From: a virus
IMG/VR virus record: IMGVR_UViG_3300021957_007082
Coordinates: 1 to 45,959 of that record
DNA: 45,959 nt
Reading direction: 5' to 3' (one strand)
In this document: positions 11,401 to 21,200 of the stretch, in pieces
How the letters are laid out: each line of letters opens with the position of its first letter
How positions within the stretch are numbered: the first letter of the stretch is position 1
Made by a program: the position numbers and the translations under genes
The notes under the pieces: generated by a model
Databases searched by the model: none
The model's input: the letters and a program-made list of their open reading frames with translations, nothing else
What the model was told of the DNA's origin: nothing

Positions 11401-13651
11401 GAACAAATTGTTCAATTACTTGTGTCCAATAAGGACTCATTCGGTTTATAAATTCACTAACCGTTGGTAAACTATATGGGTTAGTTACTTTTGATAGGTA
11501 ACCTTCATATATGTCCTCTAACTGTATATAATTCTTTTTATACCGAATTATATGTGTGTTACGTATTTGTTCGTTTAAAACGTGTTCTGTGTACTCAGCA
11601 AAGGTGAAACCTGTCTGTGGATCTAACGATGCACGACCAAAGGTAACTTTTAGTTCTCTACTTTGTCTATATATGTCATTGTCAATACCTTGTGATGATG
11701 AAAGATATATTTGAATATTTTTTCTATTAAGTGTTCTTGAATCTTCATCTTCTAAAACCTCAGTCTTATCGTTATCAACCTCGTTGTGTAATTCATAACC
11801 ATAATCTAACCCCGAAAACTGTCTATATAAGTCAAAATAGTCCTCACCATAGGTGAAATCTTTATTTTTTGTTTTTATAACTTTAGGATTAGAAGTTAAA
11901 TCAGATCTGTCCGAATCTAATTCGGTTGATGATCTGTGTTCTAATGTGATTTCATACCAACCAGCACCTTTTTGGAAAAAAGTATCTTGATTTTCACTTT
12001 CAATACCCTTTATATCACCATATTGTGCTCTATCCGCCCTAAGGTTAACTGGATATTCTTCATCATTGTAAAGTGTGGACCCCGTTGTAGTTACACTGTT
12101 GTAACTAAAACCCGTTGTTGATAGTGAAGCCACTTTAAATGTTTTATCCCCTTGAATAAGGTCATAAACATCACTGTCAATATCACTCGTAGTCTTTTTT
12201 ACATTATCGTAACGGTAAACATATTCGTTAATATTAATTAGTGGTTCAGGTGCCCCAATGAATCTTAGAAAGAATTCAATTGCCTTTCTCGTACCTTTTG
12301 ATTTATAAATGTGTGCAAGATTGACAAGTAGTCGTCTATAAAACTCGGTCTCCGCTTCCACCATATTCATACCAACACCAATACCATCGTACTGACTCTC
12401 AACTCTTGTATAAAGTGAGTCTTGTAAATTCTTTTCGTCGAATAAATTAAGTGTATCTAAACCAAGTGTGTTAGATAAATTCTTTAGAAGTACATCAGGT
12501 AAGTTGTTAATACGATCGTAACTCACATTTCTCATGTAAGCTATATTATCAATAAACTTTTTAACCTTATCAAAACTATGCCCAAGTAATTGAGTTGCTG
12601 AGTCCATTCTTCTGTCCTCAGTATCGAATTCATATAAAGATGCGGTTGTTAAAAATCTTGAAACTACATTTGATTTATAATTATCAATTCGTTCACCGAG
12701 TGTACTTAACTCTTCAACATAACTTATGTACGCACTCCCCGATATCTTTAAATTCCATTTATCTCTATATAGTGGCCACGAGACTTGATTAGTTTTTAAC
12801 TCTGTTTTTGAACCATCTAAACTATCTTCAGGTGCCCTAAACTTTGCTGTATATTTTACTTTTGATTCACGATTTAATAGTATCGACTCTAAATCATCTA
12901 ATCCCTCAAAAAATTCCTCAACAACATTATTGTTAGGTCTAATTAAGAAACTTTCACCATACGTTGTCAACCCACCAAAAGGATCACCTTTTACTGTTAA
13001 ACTAATTAAACCGTCAATATTAACCTCAGTATAACTTATAATCCCATATGAAATAGAATCAATTTCTAAATTGTACCTTTTAAAAGAATCATAAAAACTC
13101 TTTATAATGTTTTCAGTTTCAGGTATTGTATTACTCTTTGGTTTTTCAAGAATAATATCTAACGGATTGAATACTTTACTTTTTTCAATCTGAAATGAAG
13201 TGACGTTAGTCTTTTTATTATAAACTGAATTTAGTGCTGTGAATACTGTGGACGCAACAGGTGTCTCTTTATCAACATAGAACCCCGCAGGGAACTTACC
13301 TATAATTCTTGATACCGATACCTGTAATCTTTGTTTTAGTGAACCAAATAAAGATTTACCCCCATCCTCCTTAGAGTTTCTAAAACTTACTTTTTCTTTT
13401 CTTCTTTCGGTTGTGGTTGTGGAAACATTATTTTCAATCGGTTCCTCTTCTTTAATATCTTCAAATGTTAGATACTCGGAAAATGGTTTTGATTGAAATG
13501 ACTTTCTATCTCTTTGAGGTATGTTTTTATCCAATGCAAAGTTCGCAGAGGTCAGCTGACTTGTACCATCGGTAATTTGTTTACCGACCAAGTTGTCATT
13601 AAAGGTTTCCCTTCCACTCGCCGCTTGACTTGGAACTTTTCTTTTCGCCAT
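5492..13651 (-). CDS. Baseplate-anchored stalk protein with C-terminal von Willebrand A domain
   Basis: This 2719-aa protein has three parts. Residues 1 to about 1520 are a structural region. It includes a patch near residue 450 ([18 protein letters not shown]) typical of P2 gpI-like tail proteins, which sit at the baseplate and carry receptor-binding parts; the rest of this region is beta-rich and not recognised. Residues about 1525-2335 are a Ser/Pro/Thr-Pro stalk with 13 copies of an NCDFDVDI(D/N)I motif. After a Cys-containing linker, residues about 2515-2719 form a von Willebrand A-type domain: hydrophobic strand INIFF, then D2525-S-S2527-G-S2529-M, a complete DxSxS metal-ion site. VWA domains bind protein or glycan ligands through a bound divalent metal, so this is a plausible receptor-binding tip. 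The ATG overlaps the stop of the preceding gene by one base (TAATG). The stalk has higher G+C than its surroundings. Baseplate attachment is inferred; stalk and VWA are read directly. Confidence 0.8.
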   Translation of the reverse strand: MAKRKVPSQAASGRETFNDNLVGKQITDGTSQLTSANFALDKNIPQRDRKSFQSKPFSEYLTFEDIKEEEPIENNVSTTTTERRKEKVSFRNSKEDGGKSLFGSLKQRLQVSVSRIIGKFPAGFYVDKETPVASTVFTALNSVYNKKTNVTSFQIEKSKVFNPLDIILEKPKSNTIPETENIIKSFYDSFKRYNLEIDSISYGIISYTEVNIDGLISLTVKGDPFGGLTTYGESFLIRPNNNVVEEFFEGLDDLESILLNRESKVKYTAKFRAPEDSLDGSKTELKTNQVSWPLYRDKWNLKISGSAYISYVEELSTLGERIDNYKSNVVSRFLTTASLYEFDTEDRRMDSATQLLGHSFDKVKKFIDNIAYMRNVSYDRINNLPDVLLKNLSNTLGLDTLNLFDEKNLQDSLYTRVESQYDGIGVGMNMVEAETEFYRRLLVNLAHIYKSKGTRKAIEFFLRFIGAPEPLININEYVYRYDNVKKTTSDIDSDVYDLIQGDKTFKVASLSTTGFSYNSVTTTGSTLYNDEEYPVNLRADRAQYGDIKGIESENQDTFFQKGAGWYEITLEHRSSTELDSDRSDLTSNPKVIKTKNKDFTYGEDYFDLYRQFSGLDYGYELHNEVDNDKTEVLEDEDSRTLNRKNIQIYLSSSQGIDNDIYRQSRELKVTFGRASLDPQTGFTFAEYTEHVLNEQIRNTHIIRYKKNYIQLEDIYEGYLSKVTNPYSLPTVSEFINRMSPYWTQVIEQFVPATTLWTGGNIIENGRIGRSKFEYEKPCLPNEFTQNLFPDFEDVIEEDLETILGDHDNFRGLTVVSGVTYTLHIDFNGLTFTGDTDIVISGETQTVSGSTCDQIITNHNHAGLFDPYEITSECTDIENVYFDNNNCAQTVEFLEFSGITTLSQESITSGGTKFDKTVHLPLLCDFKCYLEPQLEILECLWIDEIKDIIDNQINKTYYKRTKYDGIGGIINNHAGWEEFKVSGNTSISTSFTNELSDTTNDVNGVSKSTETYDYEFAPLLDYRIFTDTDGIQKIAIVPYVYNLQLYSATGSPYVTYTPVDFDCLDPSTFDFYFDSVYLTGTTKCDPKVKVYGDGTMYTLPEDPDECVLVSDVYFEVSGITFGNEDTVDDGDPCTECPPYNTDWPVNIFINCLGDYNEGISEPPSYTVNHVSGCTFVVNDVREHDIIDISITDAANCDQKVRIEGLQQKLEWDPINEDITEPKSHYIEYSVESYLPGENPDNGDLPIEVQSGLTYCDNYIGYTIQPKVQYRPTFDYGIKQDSYVLEITNNSVNITSSTKWQDIQTLINNGDIIQTKAQDVRDGDRLLSGEYLTCPFSSEDFRDSVLNGFSFGQNYAEVTVDNIDCLGTIKMNVINERFKILPNTKVRVLTKVSGQWEFTEKYPEDLFVRPLEQGVDPCCTYDKDYFIKGDYLINELGFPIEITSLDLDYCERELFYHLTVTQDSNVQYPQVILYNGDDEDCILIHYPQNTFEDLSLSAQQYFQDQLDCAVIPSIEDLNRPIYDIDCLLLPTPVPTVTPNPTPLPTVSPAPSSTPNPTLLPTETPQQTATPLPSSTPEPSSTPNPTASPAPSSTPNPSSTPQPSSTPNPSATPAPSSTPEPTPTPSLSSTPLPSSTPEPSSTPNPTVTPNPSATPAPSSTPEPSPSPSPSVTASPTPSPSPSPTANCDFDVDVNIATPTPEPSASPTPSPSPSPTPTPSVTANCDFDVDIDIATPTPTPSPSPTPSVTANCDFDIDINIATPTPEPSASPTPSPSPSPSPTPSVTANCDFDVDIDIATPTPTPSPSPSPSPSPSPSPTANCDFDIDINIATPTPEPSASPTPSPSPSPSLSATPNPSPSPSPSSTPTPSPSPSATPNCDFDIDINIATPTPEPSASPTPSPSPSPSLSATPDPTPTPSPSPSPSPSPSPSTTASPTPTPNCDFDVDIDIATPTPTPSPSATPAPTPDPTATPPATPDATQFPTPSPSPSPSPTPTINCDFDVDVNIATPTPEPSASPTPSPSPSPSPSPSVTASPTPSPSPSLTPPPSASPTPSPSPTPNCDFDVDIDIATPTPTPSPSSTPQPTSSPTPSPSPSPSVTASPTPSPSPSPSPSATPNCDFDVDIDIATPTPTPSPSSTPEPSASPTPSPSPSPSPTFSATPRPTALPTPTPSPSPSPSPSPSPSPSATPNCDFDVDIDIATPTPTPSPSLTPPPSASPTPSPSPSPSPSATPVPTPQPTASPTPSPSPSPSPSATPNCDFDVDIDIATPTPTPSPSSTPEPSASPTPSPSPSPSPTFSATPRPSASPTPTPSPSPSPSPSPSPSPSPSPSPSPSPTPTINCDFDVDITTGDYPIDCPTECTTEIPENLYVITDISKSGPTINDLGGYCTETQGVSKTGKEWWYDNNNCVVYVKSYTDSNDISCIGEYVSPVGVQVNSFDHKDGTLTPTSTNKLFDTGIRYIDSDNDPIVIVTEWNSVLNKLINVHILCDCSFDGSANEVEPQPTTTPTPTPTPTIVVNTETEINIFFDSSGSMNSTLSPLTTMRNSLLQNCLLPFYNNDVNLYNSRVTITNKNDERAINWISTQPSNPTYNVVNLAFADESNGAYEAESPTVSGWTNGSTAGNNDIALLRTNLDNATTPTSHRGIIFQVDTLNGSGNESYPQYQAFMDALFNGTGYYNGTAGLSDKSEVSCVQDTVAGSTPQYYLDLIVSAMNNLGYNITGC
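6618..9075 (-). repeat. Ser-Pro/Thr-Pro stalk array with 13 NCDFDVDI-type punctuation motifs
   Basis: About 2.4 kb of degenerate tandem repeat encode SP, TP, SSTP and PSAS dipeptide-rich stalk. The promoter-distal three quarters are punctuated by 13 copies of the motif N-C-D-F-D-(V/I)-D-(V/I)-(D/N)-I-ATPTP, at irregular spacing of roughly 20-80 residues. Two sub-classes exist: [13 protein letters not shown] and (V/I)[12 protein letters not shown]. Larger blocks recur, for instance TFSATPRP followed by TALP or SASP. Each motif has one Cys and an alternating Asp/hydrophobic strand, so disulphide or calcium cross-linking between chains is possible. The absence of TTA, CTA and TCA codons leaves a long, meaningless open frame on the opposite strand. 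Confidence 0.85.
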
Positions 13652-14565
13652 TATTCTTGGATATCATCAAAATTTTTAGTGTCATCAATTTCATCTCTCT
13701 CTTCTCTGATTTCATATAATGTCTCATTGAACTCATCTTTAATTTCAAATAAGTTAAACTGTTTGTATATGTTGTCAGATTTGTCATAGATGGTATATAT
13801 ACCATCAGAAACTGATTTAGACTGATTACCGTAAAGTGCGTATGCTAACGTAGTGTCATCATGTTCTACCATATCAACTTCAATTGTTGTTGGGTTGAAG
13901 AATGTATTTGTTAAAATAATATTCTGTGATGGTTCACCTATAAATGGGACCGTATTTGGTCTATTTGTTGGTGCTGATGATGGTGTCACCGTTAGATACA
14001 AAAGATTCGTAGTCGAGTCAGTATATTGATATCTAATAGCCTTCTGTGATGTACTTGTTAAATTTGATACAATTGGTGTACAGTAGAATGAAGATGTAAC
14101 TACCCTATAAAAATTAGGTATTTTTGTTCCGTCGTCATTTAAATATTCTATTCTGTACCCCGTCAATCCTTGAGGTGTGAATTTATTTCTGTCCCCTGAT
14201 GGAACATTACTAATATCTACGATAATCCCTCTCACCGATGGTAAGGACGCTAAAATCCCACAGTCAGTAATACTTGTTCTAATTTGTTTAGGTCTTATAT
14301 GTAACGTGTACACACCCAACTCATCGAAATCAGACGAACTTAGTTTAAGATTATATAAACCACCCAATATTTCTGTATCAGGTGCGTTAGGGCTGTCCGT
14401 AGTATCTGAATTATGATATACAGGTGTTAGGACATCCTCCGAATTTAATTTTTTAAATTGCACAGGTGCCGTAGAGGTCCTCCCCGATACATAGTGAAAG
14501 AAAATTTCCACATCGGATGGTGATACATCTGCCGGTCTAATTGTGCCATAACTACCTACTGCCAT
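13651..14565 (-). CDS. Uncharacterised tail/baseplate-associated protein (304 aa)
   Basis: I do not recognise a named family. The protein is beta-rich, soluble and without a signal peptide or membrane segment. Residues about 20-100 look like an immunoglobulin-like fold (FFHYVSGRT ... [24 protein letters not shown]). The C-terminal 40 residues are strongly charged and probably helical ([20 protein letters not shown]). It starts at an ATG with an A/T-rich leader and a TATTTAT motif 13 bases upstream, and its stop overlaps the start of the 2719-aa stalk protein (TAATG), suggesting translational coupling. Location argues for a baseplate or fibre-attachment role, possibly as adaptor or assembly partner of that protein. 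The role is inference only. Confidence 0.75.
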   Translation of the reverse strand: MAVGSYGTIRPADVSPSDVEIFFHYVSGRTSTAPVQFKKLNSEDVLTPVYHNSDTTDSPNAPDTEILGGLYNLKLSSSDFDELGVYTLHIRPKQIRTSITDCGILASLPSVRGIIVDISNVPSGDRNKFTPQGLTGYRIEYLNDDGTKIPNFYRVVTSSFYCTPIVSNLTSTSQKAIRYQYTDSTTNLLYLTVTPSSAPTNRPNTVPFIGEPSQNIILTNTFFNPTTIEVDMVEHDDTTLAYALYGNQSKSVSDGIYTIYDKSDNIYKQFNLFEIKDEFNETLYEIREERDEIDDTKNFDDIQE

Positions 14566-14578
14566 ATTCTTTTAATTA

Positions 14579-14585
14579 ATAAATA
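14579..14585 (-). promoter_or_regulatory. TATTTAT motif, candidate late-promoter element
   Basis: The coding strand reads ATATTTATTAATTA, 13 bases before the ATG at 14565, in the 25-base gap after the 370-aa gene. It matches the motif found at five other structural or flanking gene starts. If used, it would begin a unit containing the 304-aa and 2719-aa genes. Confidence 0.3.
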
Positions 14586-14590
14586 TAATT

Positions 14591-15703
14591 CTATTGTTTT
14601 TTTACATTAAAAAACCCATTTCCATAAACAGATAATTCTCCAACGTTGTCTAATTCACCTAACCTTAGATTCATTTCCAACACCCCTTGCTTTCCACGTT
14701 CAACAAACACGTCCGAATAAATGGATGGTTCATCAATAAATCCGATGAAATGTTCGTTCCTCGTTAACATTTTATTAAACACTTCTTCCTGTTGGAAAGA
14801 AGTCGTTGTTCCTGTTATTGTTGTGTGACCGTCGTCATAATCTCTATATGTAAGGTTGTCAATAGTATAACCCGAATACGTTAGTCCAACACTGTCAGTC
14901 CCCGTCACCACACCGTTATAGGTGTTTTGTCCATATTTTTTTAATTCAGACATCCTACTTCTACCTATACCGGCAAAATATAATGTCGCATCTGAATCAT
15001 TATCAGTTATATCAAGATCATTGATATAATTTTGTGTTGCTGTTATCGATGTGTAAGGAATTGTGAATGGACCAAAATTTCCATTTGGGTTACTCACCGA
15101 AATATTTTTAGGTACTGTAATTTTTTTTGTTGTTTTTTTGTTTGCCCACACATTATTTAATGAGATTGATACATTATACGTTCCATTAGAACCATATGTG
15201 TGTTGTAGAAATGAGAGGTTATTACCCGTACCGACACTAATTGTGTTAGTATTACCGTCACCCCAATCAACATCGAAAGTTTCATTTACTATTATCTTTA
15301 GACTGTCTCGATCAACAGAATTATACAACCTAACAGTATTTCCACCTGTTATTGTATAATTAAAATTACATAATAACTCTGTTTGTTGTATATCACCATC
15401 AAAACCAACCATTCCACCCATCTCATCCGCAGTAGACTCTAAATAAACTGGTAGGTCGTAGGTATCATACGCCTCTTCTCTTGTTATTGTACTCCATGAC
15501 GTTCCTCCCCATCTATAATATCCTTCACTAAGACTTCCCGAATTGTAAACAACATCGTTTACTTCAGGACCAATATAAACACCATTAGATCCTGACCATG
15601 GAATAATATTATCGTTCGGGTCATACCATGTTTGGTCGGTTAACGACGTTAACGAACCAGTTTCTATTGATTTTAATCTTAATGTATATCTATTATTTTC
15701 CAT
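14591..15703 (-). CDS. Structural protein with a PKD-like domain (370 aa)
   Basis: The protein has an N-terminal region of about 130 residues without a recognised fold. It is followed by a PKD-like beta-sandwich at about residues 135-205, with the family hallmarks DVDWGDGNTNT and, about 20 residues on, QHTYGSNGTYNVSI. PKD domains are usually spacers or carbohydrate/protein-binding modules on extracellular proteins, and phages use them on tail fibres and heads. The C-terminal 45 residues are rich in strands (GVLEMNLRLGELDNVGELSV). The gene starts two bases after the stop of the 268-aa gene, so it is part of the structural operon. No enzymatic residues are apparent. I call it a virion surface or fibre protein by context. 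Confidence 0.75.
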   Translation of the reverse strand: MENNRYTLRLKSIETGSLTSLTDQTWYDPNDNIIPWSGSNGVYIGPEVNDVVYNSGSLSEGYYRWGGTSWSTITREEAYDTYDLPVYLESTADEMGGMVGFDGDIQQTELLCNFNYTITGGNTVRLYNSVDRDSLKIIVNETFDVDWGDGNTNTISVGTGNNLSFLQHTYGSNGTYNVSISLNNVWANKKTTKKITVPKNISVSNPNGNFGPFTIPYTSITATQNYINDLDITDNDSDATLYFAGIGRSRMSELKKYGQNTYNGVVTGTDSVGLTYSGYTIDNLTYRDYDDGHTTITGTTTSFQQEEVFNKMLTRNEHFIGFIDEPSIYSDVFVERGKQGVLEMNLRLGELDNVGELSVYGNGFFNVKKQ

Positions 15704-15705
15704 AA

Positions 15706-16512
15706 TTACGGTGTTGTGTCTTTCATTTCATAAAAATTAATTGGTGATGCAGACGTACCAATTCTATTTCCTGCGGTGTTTGTAACAGGATCATATTCAG
15801 ATATGGTGTAGTTGTATGATGGTGCATTGGTTTTATCCATACTAACTATGTAATAAAAATCCTCACCTTGTGTAGGTACTGATAAATCACTTAATGGGTT
15901 ATTAGTGAATTGTGATCGTTCACCGTTATACGCATTGTAAAACTTAGCGGTCATAAAAAATGTACCACCGATTAAAAGTGTCTCTTCAAGTACCGTATCA
16001 TCCTCAAACCAAAACAGATACATATTTTCTTTATTCTTAAATGGTGAACCCATAAACACAGGTATTTTTAACTCTTGACCTGAATCTAATTTAACTTCTT
16101 CACCAATCATTGGATTTAACATTTTAGAGAAAACCAATCTTCTATTTTGTCTATTAGGTTTAACATTGTCAGGTGTTTTATAAAATTCTAATTTGAAAAA
16201 ACTATTCTTTAAGGTTGTCACATTTATATCAGTCTGTTCAATACCCACAGTAAAGTAGTCTAACCCAACGTTATATGAGTTATTCTTTTTAAAGTAGAAA
16301 TAAAACCATATATCACTCTGTTGAATACCATTAGAGGTGTATGGTTTATGAATATACCTACACGTTTCATAATTCTCCACAGGATTAATTATATCCTCTA
16401 AAACCTCTCTTTCATACGTTTGAAATGATTCATCCCAACCAGCGTCAGTCCTAAAGTTTTGATTAGTTCCTATTACTATTTTTTTATCTCCGTTTACGTT
16501 TCTTAATTTCAT
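15706..16512 (-). CDS. Uncharacterised structural protein (268 aa)
   Basis: No family is recognised. The sequence is rich in aromatic residues and beta-strand patterns (DIWFYFYFKKNNSYNVGLDY, FFMTAKFYNAYNGERSQF), with no Cys-rich motif, signal peptide, membrane segment or nucleotide-binding motif. The ATG follows directly on the TAA stop of the upstream 590-aa gene (TAAATG), and the downstream 370-aa gene starts two bases after its own stop, so all three are tightly co-transcribed. The position between the baseplate wedge genes and the stalk proteins suggests a minor baseplate or fibre-connector component. This is an inference from context. Confidence 0.7.
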   Translation of the reverse strand: MKLRNVNGDKKIVIGTNQNFRTDAGWDESFQTYEREVLEDIINPVENYETCRYIHKPYTSNGIQQSDIWFYFYFKKNNSYNVGLDYFTVGIEQTDINVTTLKNSFFKLEFYKTPDNVKPNRQNRRLVFSKMLNPMIGEEVKLDSGQELKIPVFMGSPFKNKENMYLFWFEDDTVLEETLLIGGTFFMTAKFYNAYNGERSQFTNNPLSDLSVPTQGEDFYYIVSMDKTNAPSYNYTISEYDPVTNTAGNRIGTSASPINFYEMKDTTP

Positions 16513-18285
16513 TTAACAGTTTTCATCATCGTTCGTGAAACTTTTGATCCCAACACCTTTATTAAGGAATCTTTCTTCATTTCTAAACAAAAAGTTTATG
16601 TCACTTTGGACGTAGTGTTGACCATTAGTAAATGGGTGATTTGTACCAAAATTATCAGGATCAACATATCCATGATCATATAAATCTCTCCATTTCCATA
16701 CACCATTTAATTCGTCGTATATAACGTTTTCAGGTAAATTATGTATGTTATTTGTATTTGCGGTTTCCACGTAAGGGGATAATTCCCGTAATTTTATTCT
16801 ATTATGTGGTTGATATATTAACCCACTTGGGTTTGTTTGTGATACACCACCAAACCTTGCAGTGTTTAGTTGTCCATGGTTAAAAATGGTGTAATCGTTA
16901 GTAAGTTTATGAAACCCTTCACTTAATATCGTTTCTTTAAAATCTTGTTCGTTATATTCAACAAACGCACCGTCCAACACAGTCCCTAATGGTAATTCAT
17001 CACCTCTTTTAAAAGTAAGCCCATTAATGTTCTGTGTGGTAAATGGTAAATTAGTGTCAGATCCTGAAAAATTATAATCGTATTGTTCATCTACCCACGT
17101 ATTATGAAAATTAAACTTCCACCCGTTTCTTGGTGGATATTCAAAATACCCATTTTTATTTCTGAATGTGGTCGTTAGGTATACATTCGTTGGTGTGTAC
17201 CCTAAATTATTTTTCAAGCCCTTTATATCGATTGCATTTTTGAAATGGTATAGTACCGATTCAGGTCTATTTTGTTCAATATATACATCATTTCTACCGT
17301 CAGCAGTTTCAAATTGTAATTTTCTTTCAATTTCAAAAATTGGTGTTTCAAATCCCGCATTATCAATAATACAATCATCTACGGTAGTAATTGTTTTATG
17401 TTTGTGTACATAGTATTTTGAAGTGGTTTGTGAAACATTGGTTCTATCCAAACATCGTTGTCCGAAAACAACACCTATTGAATCCATAATACTTATTTGA
17501 CTTGTGGAAAATTCTGATTTTGATATGTTTATGATATATAATTCAGATTCATAATTATTATCACCCACAGATGAGACATTAAATACTCTGTCCTCTACAT
17601 TTGCAGATGTTAATGTATTACCCGAAAGAATAATATACTCACCCAAAGACATATTATGTTTTATAGGACTTGTTAGTTGGTATGATGTGTCGTAAACATC
17701 AACTCTAAAAGGAACCCCCGATTCTGCGGTAAAGTCATAGGTGGTTGCACCTGATAACGTATACCTCATCGGATGAGAACTGTCATGGTCATAGACATAA
17801 CTTATATGAAAATTCCAATTCCATGATGCTGAATCTAAAACAGTTATTGTAGAATGATCTGTGGGTCCTTCTAATGATATTGTTTGATTGAAATCACCAA
17901 TATTCGTAGAGGATGGTGGTTGAATCATATTAGACACTTCTCTAACAGTATCTCTTCTTATGAAAGCTAATTCATCATACGGTAGATATCCTTCCCAATT
18001 TGAATCTAATCCATCACCCAAATCATAAAGTCTATTTTTTAATGGATCATATGTTGTGGTCCCCGAATAAAGATTACGAAATATCATTTTAGTTTTACCA
18101 AATATTTTATACTTGGTACTTTCATTCCTTTCCTTTTTATATAGTTCCGCAATGTCAAGGATTATAGTTCTATCACCCTCGCGTAATAATTCCTCATCTC
18201 TTTCAAGACCAATCTTTAAATTTAAATCTTCTACGTCTGACCCACTATATCTTTTTGTTGGGTGTACAATTTTCTTTTTTATCAT
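16513..18285 (-). CDS. Uncharacterised tail/baseplate structural protein (590 aa)
   Basis: The protein begins with a lysine-rich segment and a charged, probably helical region (residues about 15-65), followed by a long beta-rich body with many Tyr, Asn and Thr residues. A hydrophilic DIDNDENC-type acidic tail with the final Cys ends the chain (FTNDDENC). No enzymatic motif, signal sequence or transmembrane segment is visible. The start codon overlaps the stop of the 1248-aa gene by four bases (ATGA), a strong sign of translational coupling and shared function. I do not recognise a named family and assign a virion structural role only from the gene neighbourhood. Confidence 0.75.
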   Translation of the reverse strand: MIKKKIVHPTKRYSGSDVEDLNLKIGLERDEELLREGDRTIILDIAELYKKERNESTKYKIFGKTKMIFRNLYSGTTTYDPLKNRLYDLGDGLDSNWEGYLPYDELAFIRRDTVREVSNMIQPPSSTNIGDFNQTISLEGPTDHSTITVLDSASWNWNFHISYVYDHDSSHPMRYTLSGATTYDFTAESGVPFRVDVYDTSYQLTSPIKHNMSLGEYIILSGNTLTSANVEDRVFNVSSVGDNNYESELYIINISKSEFSTSQISIMDSIGVVFGQRCLDRTNVSQTTSKYYVHKHKTITTVDDCIIDNAGFETPIFEIERKLQFETADGRNDVYIEQNRPESVLYHFKNAIDIKGLKNNLGYTPTNVYLTTTFRNKNGYFEYPPRNGWKFNFHNTWVDEQYDYNFSGSDTNLPFTTQNINGLTFKRGDELPLGTVLDGAFVEYNEQDFKETILSEGFHKLTNDYTIFNHGQLNTARFGGVSQTNPSGLIYQPHNRIKLRELSPYVETANTNNIHNLPENVIYDELNGVWKWRDLYDHGYVDPDNFGTNHPFTNGQHYVQSDINFLFRNEERFLNKGVGIKSFTNDDENC

Positions 18286-21200
18286 AATGGTCCGAATTTT
18301 TGTACAAACTTATTCCAAGCCGTTTTTCCTGTTCTTAAACCGAAGTAAAAGAAAAAGGGACCACCTATTGGTATTTCTGTTTCATTATAATTATCATTGT
18401 CACAATCCCTTAATGGTGGAAGAATAGCACCATTATAATAGTGTTCATTTATTTCGTCTGTTGGGTCTCCACCCGCATTTACAAGTGGTGCTGGTGTAGG
18501 TTCCATTAATGTGGGGGATGTCCACCCTCCTTGATATTTTGTTGAGTGAATTGTAGCTCGAACCCAATCTTGAGATTCAGATAAACCTGTATCTGAACCA
18601 AACCCATCACCTTGTTTGTTCCATTTATAGTATGGAATATCTTGAGCCGTTTCTGTCAGGTTACCCGCTTCATTAATACACAATCTCATTAATGTACCAT
18701 CTTTTTCTATTATTGCAGTATCTTCATCATCTTCAGAAAATCTAAAATCAACACCAACCGGTCCCTTCCCATCAAAAACAAATGCCCCACCTGGTGGGTA
18801 GTACGGACTTTCTATATCTTCATCTTCATAACCAAATATCCCCATTTGTGAATTGAAATTTAAAAGTTGGGCAACGTCACCATCTAATTTACCACCACCC
18901 CTTTTATCGAATAAATCCTTTGCTTGTAACTTACCCCTTTCTTTGATCTCTTTGGATTGTATAACATACTCCATTAAATCACCAATGTCTTGGTATGAAG
19001 TAGCACCAATACTTTTAGAAACGGAACAATTAACATCTAATTCAGGATCCACACATATTTCTTTTATATACATATTTCTTGGACCTAAATCCATTATTGT
19101 TGTTGGAAAATTAATCTCAAGGTCACGAGTTGAAGTTCTATTACCAATAAAATTACCGTTATCATATGGTGTTGAACGGTAATAGTAGTGAGCACCATTT
19201 TCATCTGTTTTTCTGAATATTAAATCCTTACAGAATTTTGCTGAAGTACCTCCTCTTCGTCTTCTGAACTGGAAAAAATAAAGTGACCCGTTCAACCAAC
19301 TATTTGAAAATGTGTAAGACGTAATTCCCGCACACATTAGTTTACCTAATAACTTTCTTTGTGAATAATCCCTTATTAAATTGGCATTCTTACCCGCATC
19401 ACCAACTATCGTGTAATTACCATCTCTAAACTCACTATATCCTGATGCCGTACCTACACCATGATATTTAATCGCGCACCTTCTACCTCTCGAACTACTC
19501 ACACTACTGTTCTCAGGAACATATGCCGATACCGTTACATTGATGTTAGTGGGGTTACGATCTGCACAGTCAGGGTCTCCAGCATCTTCAAATATATCAG
19601 AAGGGTATGGAGATAGAAAACTATCTGGATTTGGTATAAATGTCGAATAACTCGCTGTTCCCCCCCAATAACCTAAATTCATACCACCAAATGACCCGCC
19701 ATCATATATTACATCATACTTATCACATCCACCCTCAGCCTCCGTAATAGGATTAGTTGTCTCCGTTAATTCAGACACAAGATACACAGTATCGATTGTG
19801 ACTTGGTTCGAATTGGCTAATGCCGTACCCGCGAGGGTCTCAGGATATGGTGCACCACTATATCCGTTTGCAAATAGAACGGTTTCATATAAATCACTCA
19901 TAATCCCACCAAGGTTAGGTGATGTGAAGTCTACATCTTCAGCATAGTCAGACCCAAACCCCACAAAATAGTATGCATACTCCGCAGGTGATATAATTAT
20001 AGTATTACCGTCTGAATCAATACCCGTAACCTCTGGAACAGTAATAAATCTTATTATATAGTTTTTTTCTTGTTGGTTACCACCACTAAATGAAATATAA
20101 AGACTTTCATCTGGATCACCAAGAGTTTGGTTAACATCGAAACCGTGAGTACCCGTAACGTTGGTTTGGATAATGGTTGCCCCTGAAAGTAGTGCATAAT
20201 CTTCTTCATCACCAGATCCAACAACAACATAATCCTGTGTGACACCACCAGTAGTATTACTATTAATTTCACCATCGGTATTGTTACATTCATAACAGTC
20301 AGGATAGTTAACAAGTCCAAGAGATCGTATGGTGGATTTTTGGATATTTCGTGCAAATTTTGCAACTTTTTTAGATGCCTTTTTTATTGGACGAAAGTTT
20401 ATTGCTTCTGAAACATCAAAAACAAGTTCAATGACACTATCAATAACAAATTGTGTTATTAATAAATAAGTTTTTTCAAACCAATTAAGAATTATTATTA
20501 TTAAAAATTTAAATTTAAAATTACTTACAGCATCATTAATTGGGAAGTATTGATTATTATTTGGACAATCTTCTTCGATTGATGGTTGTATTTCTTTAAT
20601 ACCAATAAATGACTCATTTTTATCCCTTACTAAAAAATTAAAGGCTCTTTCCCACCATCCTGTATTATTATATTGATTAATAAATAAAGAGGGTGTATAT
20701 ACTCTATTATATCTAAATGAATAGAAGTAATCATTTGCATATCTTTCATCATTACCTTCACCACTTATATCGTCAATTGCGTCATTGTGGTAGTCGTCAA
20801 TGTCCGTTGAAAATGCATATGATTTAGGGTCGGGGTTAGGACCTGATTGATACTCTTTGATCTGAGGTACTAAATATTTACCACGGTATTGTTTCTTTGC
20901 TCCATTATCATTCTGAAGAGAAAATCTAAATCTATAAGTTCCTCTTGTTGCAATACCTTTATTTCTATCTTTTGTTGTTACCGTTTCACCAAATTCGTTA
21001 GTTATTACGTATCTCATGTTCATTGGAACTCTGAAAAAGAAATTACCGTCGTCATCAATCTCAGTATCTAACCCAACTGCTTCAAGTTTAGGTCTTCGAT
21101 AGTTTATAGATCCATCTCCGTTTAATTCGTATTCACCATCAAATCGTATTGCCTCAACATCACCCTTACCAGTCGTTAATGCACATTTTTCACCCATTTG

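Noticed and set aside
5492-13651. The SP-rich region as an assembly artefact joining two genes
   Set aside because: The frame stays open through 2.4 kb of repeat, the punctuation motifs are all in register, and coherent domains lie on both sides; collapse or expansion of repeat copies by assembly remains possible but not a false join of frames.
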